21,592 nt of DNA, taken from contig JAGCOQ010000058.1 of NCBI GenBank assembly GCA_017642625.1, positions 1 to 21,592 on the forward strand, written 5' to 3'. Below are positions 1 through 7,066 of this stretch, piece by piece (within the stretch, counting starts at the first letter, position 1; the number at the start of each line of letters is the position of its first letter). The stretch is from Alphaproteobacteria bacterium. Its GTDB lineage: Bacteria; Pseudomonadota; Alphaproteobacteria; Rs-D84. Position numbers and translations under genes: made by a program. The notes under the pieces were generated by a model. The model was not told where the DNA came from and did no database searches. It saw only the letters and a list, made by a program, of their open reading frames with translations.

Positions 1-14
1 CATCAGCTCCACCA
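1..14 (+). tRNA. 3' tip of a tRNA cut by the left edge
   Basis: The first bases read as a tRNA 3' acceptor strand: CAGCTCC (4-10), a discriminator A (11) and an encoded CCA (12-14). The next two genes are tRNAs that also encode their CCA, and a terminator-like hairpin follows at once, which supports the reading. Too little is present to say which amino acid it carries. Confidence 0.5.
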
Positions 15-20
15 AGTTTT

Positions 21-41
21 CGCGCGCTGGGCGCGCGTTTT
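21..41 (+). terminator. Hairpin after the partial tRNA
   Basis: CGCGCGC (21-27) pairs with GCGCGCG (31-37) around a TGG loop and is followed by TTTT. This is a strong GC hairpin with a short T tract, placed directly after the tRNA tip. It is a probable intrinsic terminator or a processing boundary before tRNA-Leu. Confidence 0.55.
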
Positions 42-54
42 AAAAAGTAAGTCC

Positions 55-141
55 GGGGATATGGCGGAATGGTAGACGCTGAGGACTTAAAATCCTTTGG
101 TCATTGCGACCGTGTGGGTTCAAGTCCCACTATCCCCACCA
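55..141 (+). tRNA. tRNA-Leu (anticodon UAA)
   Basis: The acceptor stem GGGGATA (55-61) pairs with TATCCCC (131-137), followed by discriminator A138 and an encoded CCA (139-141). The anticodon loop at 86-92 carries TAA at 88-90, reading UUA/UUG. The long variable arm and 87-nt total length are those of a class II tRNA, as expected for leucine. The T arm contains GGTTCAAGTCCC. Confidence 0.95.
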
Positions 142-143
142 CC

Positions 144-182
144 AATTTTCGTTATTGCGCGGAGCGCACAATTAAGAAAATT
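144..182. repeat. Imperfect inverted repeat between tRNA genes
   Basis: AATTTTC (144-150) is matched by GAAAATT (176-182), and inside it TTGCGC faces GCGC plus CAA with a small bulge around a GGA loop. It could fold as an interrupted hairpin about 39 nt long. There is no T tract, so it is not a clear terminator; it may mark tRNA processing. The remaining spacer to tRNA-Val shows no gene or clear promoter. Confidence 0.3.
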
Positions 183-234
183 GAGTGTCGCGGCGTAGCG
201 TAAGCGAAGACGGACTAAATGCGACGGAATATTT

Positions 235-311
235 GGATGTGTGGCTCAGTTGGTTAGAGCACTACGTTCACATCGTAGGGGTCGGCGGTTCGAGTCCGCC
301 CACATCCACCA
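235..311 (+). tRNA. tRNA-Val (anticodon CAC)
   Basis: The acceptor GGATGTG (235-241) pairs with CACATCC (301-307), followed by A308 and an encoded CCA (309-311). The anticodon stem CTACG/CGTAG (262-266, 274-278) encloses loop TTCACAT with anticodon CAC at 269-271, which reads GUG. The T arm GGCGGTTCGAGTCCGCC is intact. Confidence 0.95.
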
Positions 312-319
312 CAAATAAA

Positions 320-345
320 AAACCGCCATTTTGGCGGTTTCCTTT
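320..345. terminator. Bidirectional terminator between tRNA-Val and the small Cys gene
   Basis: AAACCGCCA (320-328) pairs with TGGCGGTTT (332-340) around a 3-nt loop. On the plus strand TTTCCTTT follows, ending tRNA-Val transcription. On the minus strand the A-run before the stem becomes a T tract directly after the stop codon at 344-346, so it also ends the secreted-protein gene string. Confidence 0.8.
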
Positions 346-661
346 ATCTTAAACCCATCGCACGACAACATGCAGATGCGGCGGTTTTCCAATCAGAATA
401 CTGGCGGGTGGGATTACGCAAATCCGACCATGGTTGCCATCCTGGGCATTTCTTGTCTCTGCCCTCGCCCGAACATTTGGCATAGCGACGCAATGAACAT
501 GTTTGGGTTGAAACCTTGCCTGTATCGGTTGTGCATTTCACCACGACATTTTGATTTTTTGCATCCATTTGTCCCAATTCTTTGGACGATAAAACCTGAT
601 ATGCATTGGCAGACATTGCCGTTAAAAACACGCCAACAAATACGATAAATAATTTTTTCAT
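344..661 (-). CDS. Small exported Cys-containing protein, 105 aa
   Basis: Function not recognised. The start at 661 was chosen over the upstream in-frame start at 766 because AAAAGGGGGAATCAG, a strong ribosome-binding site, precedes it and because the protein then opens with a classical signal peptide (MKKLFIVFVGVFLTA, cleavage likely after SANA near residue 20). The mature part of about 85 residues has six cysteines, including CTTDTGKVSTQTC, KCSGEGRDKKC and a CC pair near the C-terminus, suggesting disulfides in the periplasm or outside. It contains PGWQPWSDL, rich in Trp. It is the last gene of the minus-strand secreted-protein string, but has its own promoter (689-717) and ends in the shared terminator at 320-345. 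Confidence 0.75.
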   Translation of the reverse strand: MKKLFIVFVGVFLTAMSANAYQVLSSKELGQMDAKNQNVVVKCTTDTGKVSTQTCSLRRYAKCSGEGRDKKCPGWQPWSDLRNPTRQYSDWKTAASACCRAMGLR

Positions 662-688
662 CTGATTCCCCCTTTTGCCTTTCGTTAA

Positions 689-717
689 ATTATATAATAT
701 TTTTTTGACGAAAACAA
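689..717 (-). promoter_or_regulatory. Promoter of the 105-aa exported protein gene
   Basis: Read on the minus strand: -35 TTGTTT (717-712), a 17-bp spacer, -10 TATAAT (694-689). Transcription would begin near 682, about 20 nt before the start codon at 661. A perfect -10 with ideal spacing suggests the small gene can be expressed apart from the genes upstream. Confidence 0.65.
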
Positions 718-725
718 TGTGATTT

Positions 726-1835
726 TTATCGGTGTATCGGATTGGTCGGAACAACGTGGCAACCACTGGTGCGCAACAACGATAATGAATTCAACCACCC
801 GCGCAGAAACACACGACGCGTAGCCTTGGCCGCAACAAGGTTGCGATAGAACTTTTCGTGCGCCTTGGTATATCTGGCACCGAAATCACCACGATATTCC
901 TTGGCGGCGGTGATGGTTGCCGCATCTATTTGCCCCGTTCTGGGGACGCCCAGTGTCGTTTGAAACAGGTTTATACCGGTTTTAGGTCCCGAACCCCAAA
1001 TGCCCCACATAGCATAGCCACGAAAAGCGTCGGGCAAACGGTCAACATGGTATGCCTTGTACATATTTCTGTATGCCAGATCCTCTACTTTGCCACGCGT
1101 AATATTGCGCATATTGATGCCATGACACAATCCGTTTGATGCGCACCCATAACAAGTATATCCACCCGGGTCGTTTGGGTGTTTTATGCAACCGCCCTCT
1201 TTTCTGAATGCGGTTATCATGAACTTTTCAAAAGCGGAATCTATGCTTTCATATTTTCCAGTCGTAAGAATCCGATTTTTCCACCAATTACTGCGTTCCG
1301 ATGGCGTGCAACCACCGTTAAATGCCTTAAGATTATATTGTGCGATGTTTTCTGGGGTCAGCGCCCTGTCCATATATCGATTTGATGTTGGTGTTGGGGC
1401 ATCGGCACCATCCAACAAATCGTCATATACGTTTTCGGGTTGTTCCGCAAAAAGATCTTCGTCGGTTGGATTGTTGGGACAATGTTCATAGTCATCTGGA
1501 TAATTCAAACAGTATTCTGAATTTGATGCGGTGGCCAACATATCAAGTCGATCTGCTTCGGCACGTTCCGCCATACTTTCCAATTCATCCATTTCTTCGA
1601 TGCTTAACCCTTTGAATGCGGAACGGTCAAAATATGGCATATAATCATCCCGCTTGACCTGTGCTTTGGTGATAAAAGATGCATCTGCGGCGGTCGTCGG
1701 AAATACGACTGGTGCCAAGAAAGATTTTTTCTGAATATTTTGTTGAATCGTCATTGCATAGGGAGATACCGCGAACACATTGCCGCATAAAATTGATACC
1801 CCTATGGCGACAAAAAACGATTTTTTAAGTGTCAT
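726..1835 (-). CDS. Exported GH108-family muramidase (lysozyme-like), 369 aa
   Basis: Probable peptidoglycan-cleaving N-acetylmuramidase of glycoside hydrolase family 108. Residues 1-22 look like a Sec signal peptide. Residues 23-190 are family-foreign: acidic, with no recognised domain. The catalytic domain starts near residue 198: FEKFMITAFRKEGG gives the family's EGG motif with predicted catalytic Glu213, followed by NDPGGYT at 221-227. Residues 286-310 (KTGINLFQTTLGVPRTGQ) match the C-terminal peptidoglycan-binding-type region of the family, and FLRGWLN at 343-349 is its usual ending. Extra cysteines (216, 228, 231, 237) inside the domain suggest disulfides. The start lies one base after the upstream stop, so translation is probably coupled. 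It may remodel the wall for assembly of an envelope structure, or act against other bacteria. Confidence 0.85.
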   Translation of the reverse strand: MTLKKSFFVAIGVSILCGNVFAVSPYAMTIQQNIQKKSFLAPVVFPTTAADASFITKAQVKRDDYMPYFDRSAFKGLSIEEMDELESMAERAEADRLDMLATASNSEYCLNYPDDYEHCPNNPTDEDLFAEQPENVYDDLLDGADAPTPTSNRYMDRALTPENIAQYNLKAFNGGCTPSERSNWWKNRILTTGKYESIDSAFEKFMITAFRKEGGCIKHPNDPGGYTCYGCASNGLCHGINMRNITRGKVEDLAYRNMYKAYHVDRLPDAFRGYAMWGIWGSGPKTGINLFQTTLGVPRTGQIDAATITAAKEYRGDFGARYTKAHEKFYRNLVAAKATRRVFLRGWLNSLSLLRTSGCHVVPTNPIHR

Positions 1836-1836
1836 T

Positions 1837-3858
1837 TTATTCGACGGTGGTCCATGGCTGGTCGTTCATAATCAAGTAATACAGTTCTGGATTTTCCGTA
1901 TCCGGATTACGCAACACAGGATGCACCACATAAATATCTACATCACACGCGTGGTCATGTTTTTCTTCCATTGTGCGCACCAAATCTTCGTGGAACTTTT
2001 CGGCAAAGTCAAAAGCCTGCAGATACGCGGCATCGTCATCTGCTGGGTTTGTTGAATCCCCGGACCACATTAGCCACATCCCATAGTTAATGACATTCTC
2101 TTGTCCTTCTAAATCATCCGCGGATAGCAACAGTAATGGTTTGAATTCAACACCATTGGTGTATTCATCCGTACTGGTTTCAGTCCAATCGTAAAAACCT
2201 AAACCAAATTGCACAATTGCATACAATGCACCCACGTTCGTTTCTAAACGCCCAAGTACACCGATATTGCGTAATGTTGTTTGGAACAGCCAATCACGCA
2301 CCTTGCCCGACCGCATGGAACTGCGCGCAAGTTTTGCCCCGCGATTGATTTGTTTGTTGCCCTTGGTCGTTTGGACAAACGCTTTTAGAACGCGCGTTGC
2401 AATATTACCCGTCTTGGCATTTTTCAGATTTCTATACGCCTTGGTGGCTTCGTGTATTTCTTTTATAGATTTTTGGGCGTTTACATATTCTGCAACGCTT
2501 TTATCTTTTTTAACAGCTTCTGCAACGCTTTTTTCAAGTTCAGCGGCTTTCTTTTCCAAATCCGCCAGATTATCGCCCAACTTAGACAAATCGGTTATTT
2601 TATCCGCTTGTTGTAATTCGCGTTTTGCCTTGTTAAGATTGTCCATCGTTTCGATATATTTGACTTCGTCCACCACTCTGTCAAGTTTAGTCAAATCTTT
2701 TTCCAGCTCTTGAACCCGCTGGATTCGTTTTATACTGCGTTGAGCCTTGTTCAATTGTGCGTTTAATTTTATGTATTCTTGAACCGCTTGATTTGCCTTT
2801 TCTAATGCCTCGATTTCTTTCGAGTATTTGGTTGCGTCGGTCAATTTATCTATTCTGTGTAATTGCTTTTCTACGGCTCTAAGTTCCCCTGCTACCTTTT
2901 TATATTTTGCGGCATCAAGTGATTCATCAAGTATGCTTAATTCCTTGGCCAACCGTTGATATTTCTTTAACCGCACCAGTGTTTCTGCGCGATCCGTTCC
3001 ATGCACAATACGGGATAAGTTTTTAACAATCTTGGATGCACGGGCGGATTTTGTTACACCAGTAATAACGGTGCCACCACCCATTGTCGCAACAGTCACT
3101 GCAACATCCAAGCCCATTTCTGCATATGAAATCCATTGTAAATTAACATCGCCGGCAACATAGTAATCGTTGCTGTCATCTTCCATATGAACGGTAGCCT
3201 TGGTGGCAACGTTTATTATCTTGTCGTCGTCAGCAAGCGCACTTTTATCGGTACAATTTTTCCCACGCGGATACAGTTTATCAATATTGTCGTTAATGTA
3301 TTTTATGGATATTGTGTTGTTTTTATTTTCGCCAACAAATTCATTCATCGCCCCATGTTGAACGACCATAATCCCATACCACGCGGGATCTGTATTCGTC
3401 CAAAGCGAATTATCCTTTGCATCGCCAATTTTCGGACTTGGGGTATCAAGTGGTCCGATTGAACGTTTTGTCGCGATTGCAATACGTTGTTTCAGAACTT
3501 GGGGTTGCGTTTCATAATTGATGGTGATTTGTCGACCGTTTGGAAATTCGTATTTTATCGGCAAAAATCGGACGGTTGCATCATCTTCAAATGATTCAAA
3601 TTCCGGACAAGCCAACACTTTGGTTAAAACATCTGGGTCGGCAAAAACGCCATAAATCCATTGTTGAACATCTTGTTCGTTTTCGTCGTCTTCGGGAATA
3701 GCATTTTTGTCGTTTTTCAGTGCGTTGGCAAACACCATGGTTGCACACTGGGTATCATGCGGTGTGCCGTATAATATTTCATTACGTTCACCGTTACCCT
3801 CTGCAAACGCATTAAGGGCAAATAAAACAGCAAATAAAGAAACACTAAGTTTTTTCAT
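1837..3858 (-). CDS. Exported coiled-coil protein, 673 aa, function unknown
   Basis: Not recognised as a named family. It begins with a clear signal peptide (MKKLSVSLFAVLFALNAFA, 1-19). Residues 20-240 form a globular region with few cysteines. Residues 246-268 are hydrophobic and Gly-rich (DVAVTVATMGGG), possibly a membrane-interacting segment. Residues 295-480 are strongly predicted coiled coil by composition, with repeated KLxxLxKAxREL-type runs. Residues 530-556 are again hydrophobic, followed by an acidic C-terminal domain ending DIYVVHPVLRNP and DQPWTTVE. It starts 2 bp after the preceding gene and ends 1 bp before the muramidase gene, so the three are surely one transcript. The layout (globular head, hydrophobic hinge, long coiled coil) would fit a structural or toxin-like exported protein, but that is inference only. 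Confidence 0.75.
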   Translation of the reverse strand: MKKLSVSLFAVLFALNAFAEGNGERNEILYGTPHDTQCATMVFANALKNDKNAIPEDDENEQDVQQWIYGVFADPDVLTKVLACPEFESFEDDATVRFLPIKYEFPNGRQITINYETQPQVLKQRIAIATKRSIGPLDTPSPKIGDAKDNSLWTNTDPAWYGIMVVQHGAMNEFVGENKNNTISIKYINDNIDKLYPRGKNCTDKSALADDDKIINVATKATVHMEDDSNDYYVAGDVNLQWISYAEMGLDVAVTVATMGGGTVITGVTKSARASKIVKNLSRIVHGTDRAETLVRLKKYQRLAKELSILDESLDAAKYKKVAGELRAVEKQLHRIDKLTDATKYSKEIEALEKANQAVQEYIKLNAQLNKAQRSIKRIQRVQELEKDLTKLDRVVDEVKYIETMDNLNKAKRELQQADKITDLSKLGDNLADLEKKAAELEKSVAEAVKKDKSVAEYVNAQKSIKEIHEATKAYRNLKNAKTGNIATRVLKAFVQTTKGNKQINRGAKLARSSMRSGKVRDWLFQTTLRNIGVLGRLETNVGALYAIVQFGLGFYDWTETSTDEYTNGVEFKPLLLLSADDLEGQENVINYGMWLMWSGDSTNPADDDAAYLQAFDFAEKFHEDLVRTMEEKHDHACDVDIYVVHPVLRNPDTENPELYYLIMNDQPWTTVE

Positions 3859-3860
3859 GG

Positions 3861-4724
3861 TTACAGCGGCTCGCCTTCGGATGCAATAGTAATTGATGAT
3901 AGTTCGCGATTATCTTGTGTGCTTGTTGGTATTTCCACTAAATAAACAGCCAAACCTTGTCCAACACATTCGGTTGTACGTAATGCATTTGCAAAATGCA
4001 AAAAATCACTATAAGCGGTTTTGTAGTTCTGGTACTTATGTACAATGGTCGATTTGCCCCAGCCACCAACATCTTCACGCACTAATCCTGGAAAAGTACG
4101 ACACGATTTGCCCTTTGGAAAGTCAAGGAAGTATTCACTTCTATCCCCACCACGATGTTGTGTAAAAGCCGCTTCGCCGGCTTTGCTGACACCTGTTGAA
4201 GAATCTAAGTTATTGTATACCACATGATCGGAACATTCGTCAGAAAAGAACCATTCGTTTTTGGGAATAGAACTAAAAGATATAGTGTCCCCTGGATAGT
4301 GCATGTTGTTGTTTTTATAAACCCAAATCGCAAAATTTTTTCCATTGCTGTATTGAAAGAATGTATTTGGATTGACCTCAATTATATAGTCTATGTCTTT
4401 GTAAAAAAAGTAAATTTCTAATTTCTCTGTGGCTTCGGCAATTTGCATAATATCTGTTCTGCCTTGGTGATTTTTATATCCACATAAATCCCAAATTAAA
4501 TCAGCTGCTATTTTGTTCCAAAAAGATTTGTTGTTATCAAAATCTTCATCAACCAATTGGGCTTTACCAGAAAACTTACTATCAATTTCTTGTATAAAAG
4601 TGGAATTAGGATCATCAATTGTCCCACGTAAACAAGGAATGTCTGCAATACCAAAGGCACTATGACAAGTCAGTGCAAATAACACCGTTGAATAAGCGAA
4701 AAGTTTATTGATTGAAATCATCAT
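3861..4724 (-). CDS. Exported protein, 287 aa, function unknown
   Basis: Not recognised. The N-terminus (residues 1-25, ending CHSAFG) is a signal peptide; a second Met at residue 2 is an equally possible start. AAAAGGCAAC gives a modest ribosome-binding site before 4724. The mature part contains seven cysteines and many aromatic residues, e.g. FFYKDIDYIIEVNPNTFFQ, and a segment AAFTQHRGGDRSEYF. Its C-terminus (FANALRTTEC, then AVYLVEIP and DNRELSSI) loosely resembles the end of the 673-aa protein encoded next, hinting at distant paralogy. It lies 36 bp after the Cys-rich 372-aa gene and 2 bp before the 673-aa gene. Confidence 0.7.
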   Translation of the reverse strand: MMISINKLFAYSTVLFALTCHSAFGIADIPCLRGTIDDPNSTFIQEIDSKFSGKAQLVDEDFDNNKSFWNKIAADLIWDLCGYKNHQGRTDIMQIAEATEKLEIYFFYKDIDYIIEVNPNTFFQYSNGKNFAIWVYKNNNMHYPGDTISFSSIPKNEWFFSDECSDHVVYNNLDSSTGVSKAGEAAFTQHRGGDRSEYFLDFPKGKSCRTFPGLVREDVGGWGKSTIVHKYQNYKTAYSDFLHFANALRTTECVGQGLAVYLVEIPTSTQDNRELSSITIASEGEPL

Positions 4725-4760
4725 GTTGCCTTTTTATTAATTGTTGAAAAGAACAATGTG

Positions 4761-5879
4761 CTATAAGCTATGACGCCCGCCGCGTGGATTACTGCGCCCT
4801 CCGCGTGGATTACTGCGACCTCCGCGATCGTCATCATCGTCGTCCGGATCGATACGATCCTTTTTACACTTTGTGCCGGTGTTGGAATAGCCTTCGTCGC
4901 AATCACATACACTGCCCGATTTTGTTGCGTGTGCAAAACATTGACAAGTGCCGGAAACACAAGTACCGGCACCGCATTGAGAATCGTTGCTGCATTCGCT
5001 ATTGCTACCGCCACCCCCCGGTGGTGTGTTGTTTGCCTGCGGTTGTGGGCAACTTGGGTCGTCCTTGTGCAGTTTACAATAATCGTTAAACGCGGTTTTT
5101 TTGCGGGAAATAGCATCGTCTTCTTTTTCTAGTTTAAATGGAGTTGCATACGGCGAAGCGGTTTTGTATGGTTCATAGCCCGCTTTTTTCAAATCAAGAG
5201 TTTCTGAAAAAGTTAAATCGTTCGCGGTTGCAGGATAATCAGCGCGCGCCAAGTAAATATCGTTGGCACCGTTCATTGATTGTAATTCTTGTAATTCTTG
5301 ATACCGTTCTTTCTTTTCTTTTTCCCATTCTTCGTTATTCCACGTGCGGTTACGAATTTGGTACGGGTTTTCAATCTTGTATTCTGTTTCGTTCAGCGCG
5401 GGATTCGCAACGGTTCCAGCCGGAAATGGAACGGTGGCATATGTTGGACCCGCGTTGTTATATTTGGAAACATAACTTTCGAATTCCGAATCGATAAACC
5501 CAGCACAAGAAGTCGCGTAATTATGCCCCGGCAAGCGCGCCAAGCGCAACATCATTGCCGGACGAATATCAGACAACTGCATCCCGACACAATTATTATT
5601 ATCCATACAATACGCCGCGACCAGCGTCCCAACGGTTCGTTGACAATCCGCGGTATTTAAATCGGCACCCTGGGCATATATCGGTTGTGGCATGCGTTGA
5701 TTATACAGACCATTTGGATTCCAAAATGGATTTGATGAATAATTCTGGACATTCTGGATAAGGCCGTATTGCGATATTGGTTGTATTGAAGAAGATGTGG
5801 TCGAAATCGGTGCAGCGCCCGCCACATGTGCCAAACCGAACATGCATAATATGGAAAGTATGCCGTATTTCACTCTCAT
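4761..5879 (-). CDS. Exported Cys-rich protein with EGF-like cassette, 372 aa
   Basis: No named family recognised. It has a signal peptide (1-22, cleavage near HVAGAA), then a Tyr/Asn/Pro-rich stretch, then a conserved-looking block at 79-145 with four cysteines (CQRTVGTLVAAYCMDNNNC, LPGHNYATSC). A charged helical segment (residues 180-200, EEWEKEKKERYQELQ) follows. Residues 296-338 form an EGF-like cassette with the pattern CxxDSQCGAGTC...CQC...CDC, close to cassettes in the giant surface protein at the right end of the window. The tail has six consecutive Asp (346-351) and a tandem GGRSNPR repeat. The start is preceded by AGGGATAGAAG. It probably sits on the surface or in the periplasm. Confidence 0.75.
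   Translation of the reverse strand: MRVKYGILSILCMFGLAHVAGAAPISTTSSSIQPISQYGLIQNVQNYSSNPFWNPNGLYNQRMPQPIYAQGADLNTADCQRTVGTLVAAYCMDNNNCVGMQLSDIRPAMMLRLARLPGHNYATSCAGFIDSEFESYVSKYNNAGPTYATVPFPAGTVANPALNETEYKIENPYQIRNRTWNNEEWEKEKKERYQELQELQSMNGANDIYLARADYPATANDLTFSETLDLKKAGYEPYKTASPYATPFKLEKEDDAISRKKTAFNDYCKLHKDDPSCPQPQANNTPPGGGGSNSECSNDSQCGAGTCVSGTCQCFAHATKSGSVCDCDEGYSNTGTKCKKDRIDPDDDDDDRGGRSNPRGGRSNPRGGRHSL
4780..4821 (-). repeat. 21-bp tandem repeat encoding GGRSNPR
   Basis: Two 21-bp copies (4780-4800 and 4801-4821) differ at one base, and a third begins at 4822. They code for GGRSNPR units at the basic tail of the 372-aa exported protein. The near identity suggests recent expansion or slippage. 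Confidence 0.8.
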
Positions 5880-5900
5880 CTTCTATCCCTGTTATGGTAT

Positions 5901-5929
5901 ATTATAACAAAAACGCGACTATAATTAAA
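5901..5929 (-). promoter_or_regulatory. Possible promoter for the secreted-protein genes
   Basis: On the minus strand a -10 TATAAT (5906-5901) lies at the very end of the prepilin peptidase gene, with a weak -35 TTTAAT (5929-5924) 17 bp upstream. Transcription would start near 5894, just before the 372-aa gene. The -35 is poor, so read-through from the peptidase gene is the alternative. Confidence 0.35.
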
Positions 5930-6375
5930 GCCAAAATTGAACCGGCGACAAAGAAAGGTGCAAATGGTATAAAACGTTGCTTTTTAATTTGTGCCCATAC
6001 GCCACCAAATATGCACGACAGCACCAGTGCGATTGCCAATCCGTTCAGCCCCAGCCACAATCCACCGGTTGCCAACAATTTTATGTCGCCCATGCCAATC
6101 GGGGTGTCGGCATTTTGGTTGCGACGGCGGCGGATAAAGTCAAATATATAGCCGGTAATCGCCCCCAGTGCATAGCCCGCAAATGCGCCAATAGCGGCGG
6201 TTTTTGGACCACAAATCCAGTTCGGCACAATGTTCGTAACCAACAATCCAATCAAAAATAATGGCACCAGATAGACATCTGGGATTATGCGCCGGCGGAA
6301 ATCGGCCACAGAAATCGCGATGGCACACCCAATTGCCGCCACAAATAAAATTGCTAAAAATAAATAAAAAATCAT
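5902..6375 (-). CDS. Prepilin peptidase, A24 (GxGD aspartic) family, 157 aa
   Basis: Membrane-embedded aspartic protease of the family that removes prepilin leader peptides in type IV pilus, type II secretion and Tad systems. The start at 6375 was chosen because AAGGGAG precedes it and the protein then begins with a membrane helix (MIFYLFLAILFVAA); the longer open frame upstream runs antisense through gcrA. The two catalytic aspartates are visible: Asp25 in SVADFRRRIIPD and Asp97 in GMGDIKLL, the family's GxGD motif. Five or six hydrophobic segments fill the rest. At 157 residues it is the short form without the N-terminal methyltransferase domain, like CpaA/TadV. It is followed 22 bp later by genes for five exported proteins, none with a visible prepilin leader. 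Confidence 0.88.
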   Translation of the reverse strand: MIFYLFLAILFVAAIGCAIAISVADFRRRIIPDVYLVPLFLIGLLVTNIVPNWICGPKTAAIGAFAGYALGAITGYIFDFIRRRRNQNADTPIGMGDIKLLATGGLWLGLNGLAIALVLSCIFGGVWAQIKKQRFIPFAPFFVAGSILALIIVAFLL

Positions 6376-6395
6376 GTTTTTCTCCCTTGCGTTTC

Positions 6396-6429
6396 GAATC
6401 GGAACTATGATACACTTATTACATAATAA
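6396..6429. promoter_or_regulatory. GANTC site and AT palindrome in the gcrA / peptidase divergent region
   Basis: The 76-bp region between the divergent genes holds GAATC (6396-6400), a possible CcrM methylation site, a TATGAT (6406-6411) and the inverted repeat TTATTA-CA-TAATAA (6416-6429). I could not assign a convincing -35/-10 pair with good spacing for either gene. The palindrome may be an operator; its AT richness makes chance possible. Confidence 0.35.
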
Positions 6430-6451
6430 ATGATAACAAGGATTTTGTAAA

Positions 6452-7045
6452 ATGAGCAAGGGTTGGGATAACGCAACTTTAAAAAAACTGAAAGCCCTTA
6501 TGGGCAAGGGATTGTCCACATCTGAAATCGGTAAACGTTTGGGTTTGTCAAAGAATGCGGTTGTTGGAAAGTTAAATCGTTTGGGTTGGAATGCCAAGGC
6601 GGGTGCAACACCCAAGACGGCTAAACCGGCTGTGAAAAAGACCGCAACAGCATCTGCTAAGAAAGCACCGGCCAAGGCCGCGCCAAAAAAAGCGGTTGCC
6701 ACGAAGCCAGCCAAGGCAAAACCAGCAACAAAAAAGCCAGAGGTTAAGGCAAAGGGAAAAACAACGACCAAGGCTGAAACCAAGAAAACGGTCAAAGCCC
6801 CCGCCCCAAAGGAAAAAGCCAAGACAACCAAGTTGTCTGTGTCGAAAAACTTGGCAATGCACCAGCGTATTATCCAGCATTCATTGGAAATGGCGAATTT
6901 AAAACCGAATCAGTGTCGTTGGCCAATTGGCGATCCGGATTCTGAAAACTTCCACTTTTGCGGGAAACAGGTATTTACTGGAAAACCATATTGCTATGAA
7001 CACTGCAGATTAGCGTATCAGTTCACGCCACCGAAAAAGAAATAA
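6452..7045 (+). CDS. gcrA: GcrA cell-cycle regulator with histone H1-like linker, 197 aa
   Basis: GcrA is a sigma70-binding transcription factor of Alphaproteobacteria that activates promoters carrying methylated GANTC sites and works with CcrM and CtrA in the cell cycle. Residues 1-46 are the N-terminal DNA-binding domain (SKGWDNATLKKLKALMGKG, then LSTSEIGKRLGLSKNAVVGK). Residues 154-190 are the conserved C-terminal domain: CRWPIGDP at 155-162, FCGK at 169-172, then GKPYCYEHCRLAYQ, with Cys155, Cys170, Cys181, His184 and Cys185. Between them residues 50-130 are almost only Lys, Ala, Pro and Thr, like histone H1 tails, which is unusual in amount. AAGGA precedes the start. The next gene follows 21 bp later and is likely cotranscribed. 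Confidence 0.95.
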   Translation: MSKGWDNATLKKLKALMGKGLSTSEIGKRLGLSKNAVVGKLNRLGWNAKAGATPKTAKPAVKKTATASAKKAPAKAAPKKAVATKPAKAKPATKKPEVKAKGKTTTKAETKKTVKAPAPKEKAKTTKLSVSKNLAMHQRIIQHSLEMANLKPNQCRWPIGDPDSENFHFCGKQVFTGKPYCYEHCRLAYQFTPPKKK

Positions 7046-7066
7046 TCAAAACCACAGGATACAAAA

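Noticed and set aside
4721..5116. Minus-strand 131-residue frame overlapping the 372-aa exported protein
   Set aside because: It is a frame shadow: the other frame has a signal peptide, ordered Cys cassette and ribosome-binding site.
6376..6831. N-terminal extension of the prepilin peptidase to 309 residues
   Set aside because: The extension runs antisense through gcrA, its Ala/Phe/Val-rich content mirrors the Lys/Ala linker, and a good ribosome-binding site marks the start at 6375.
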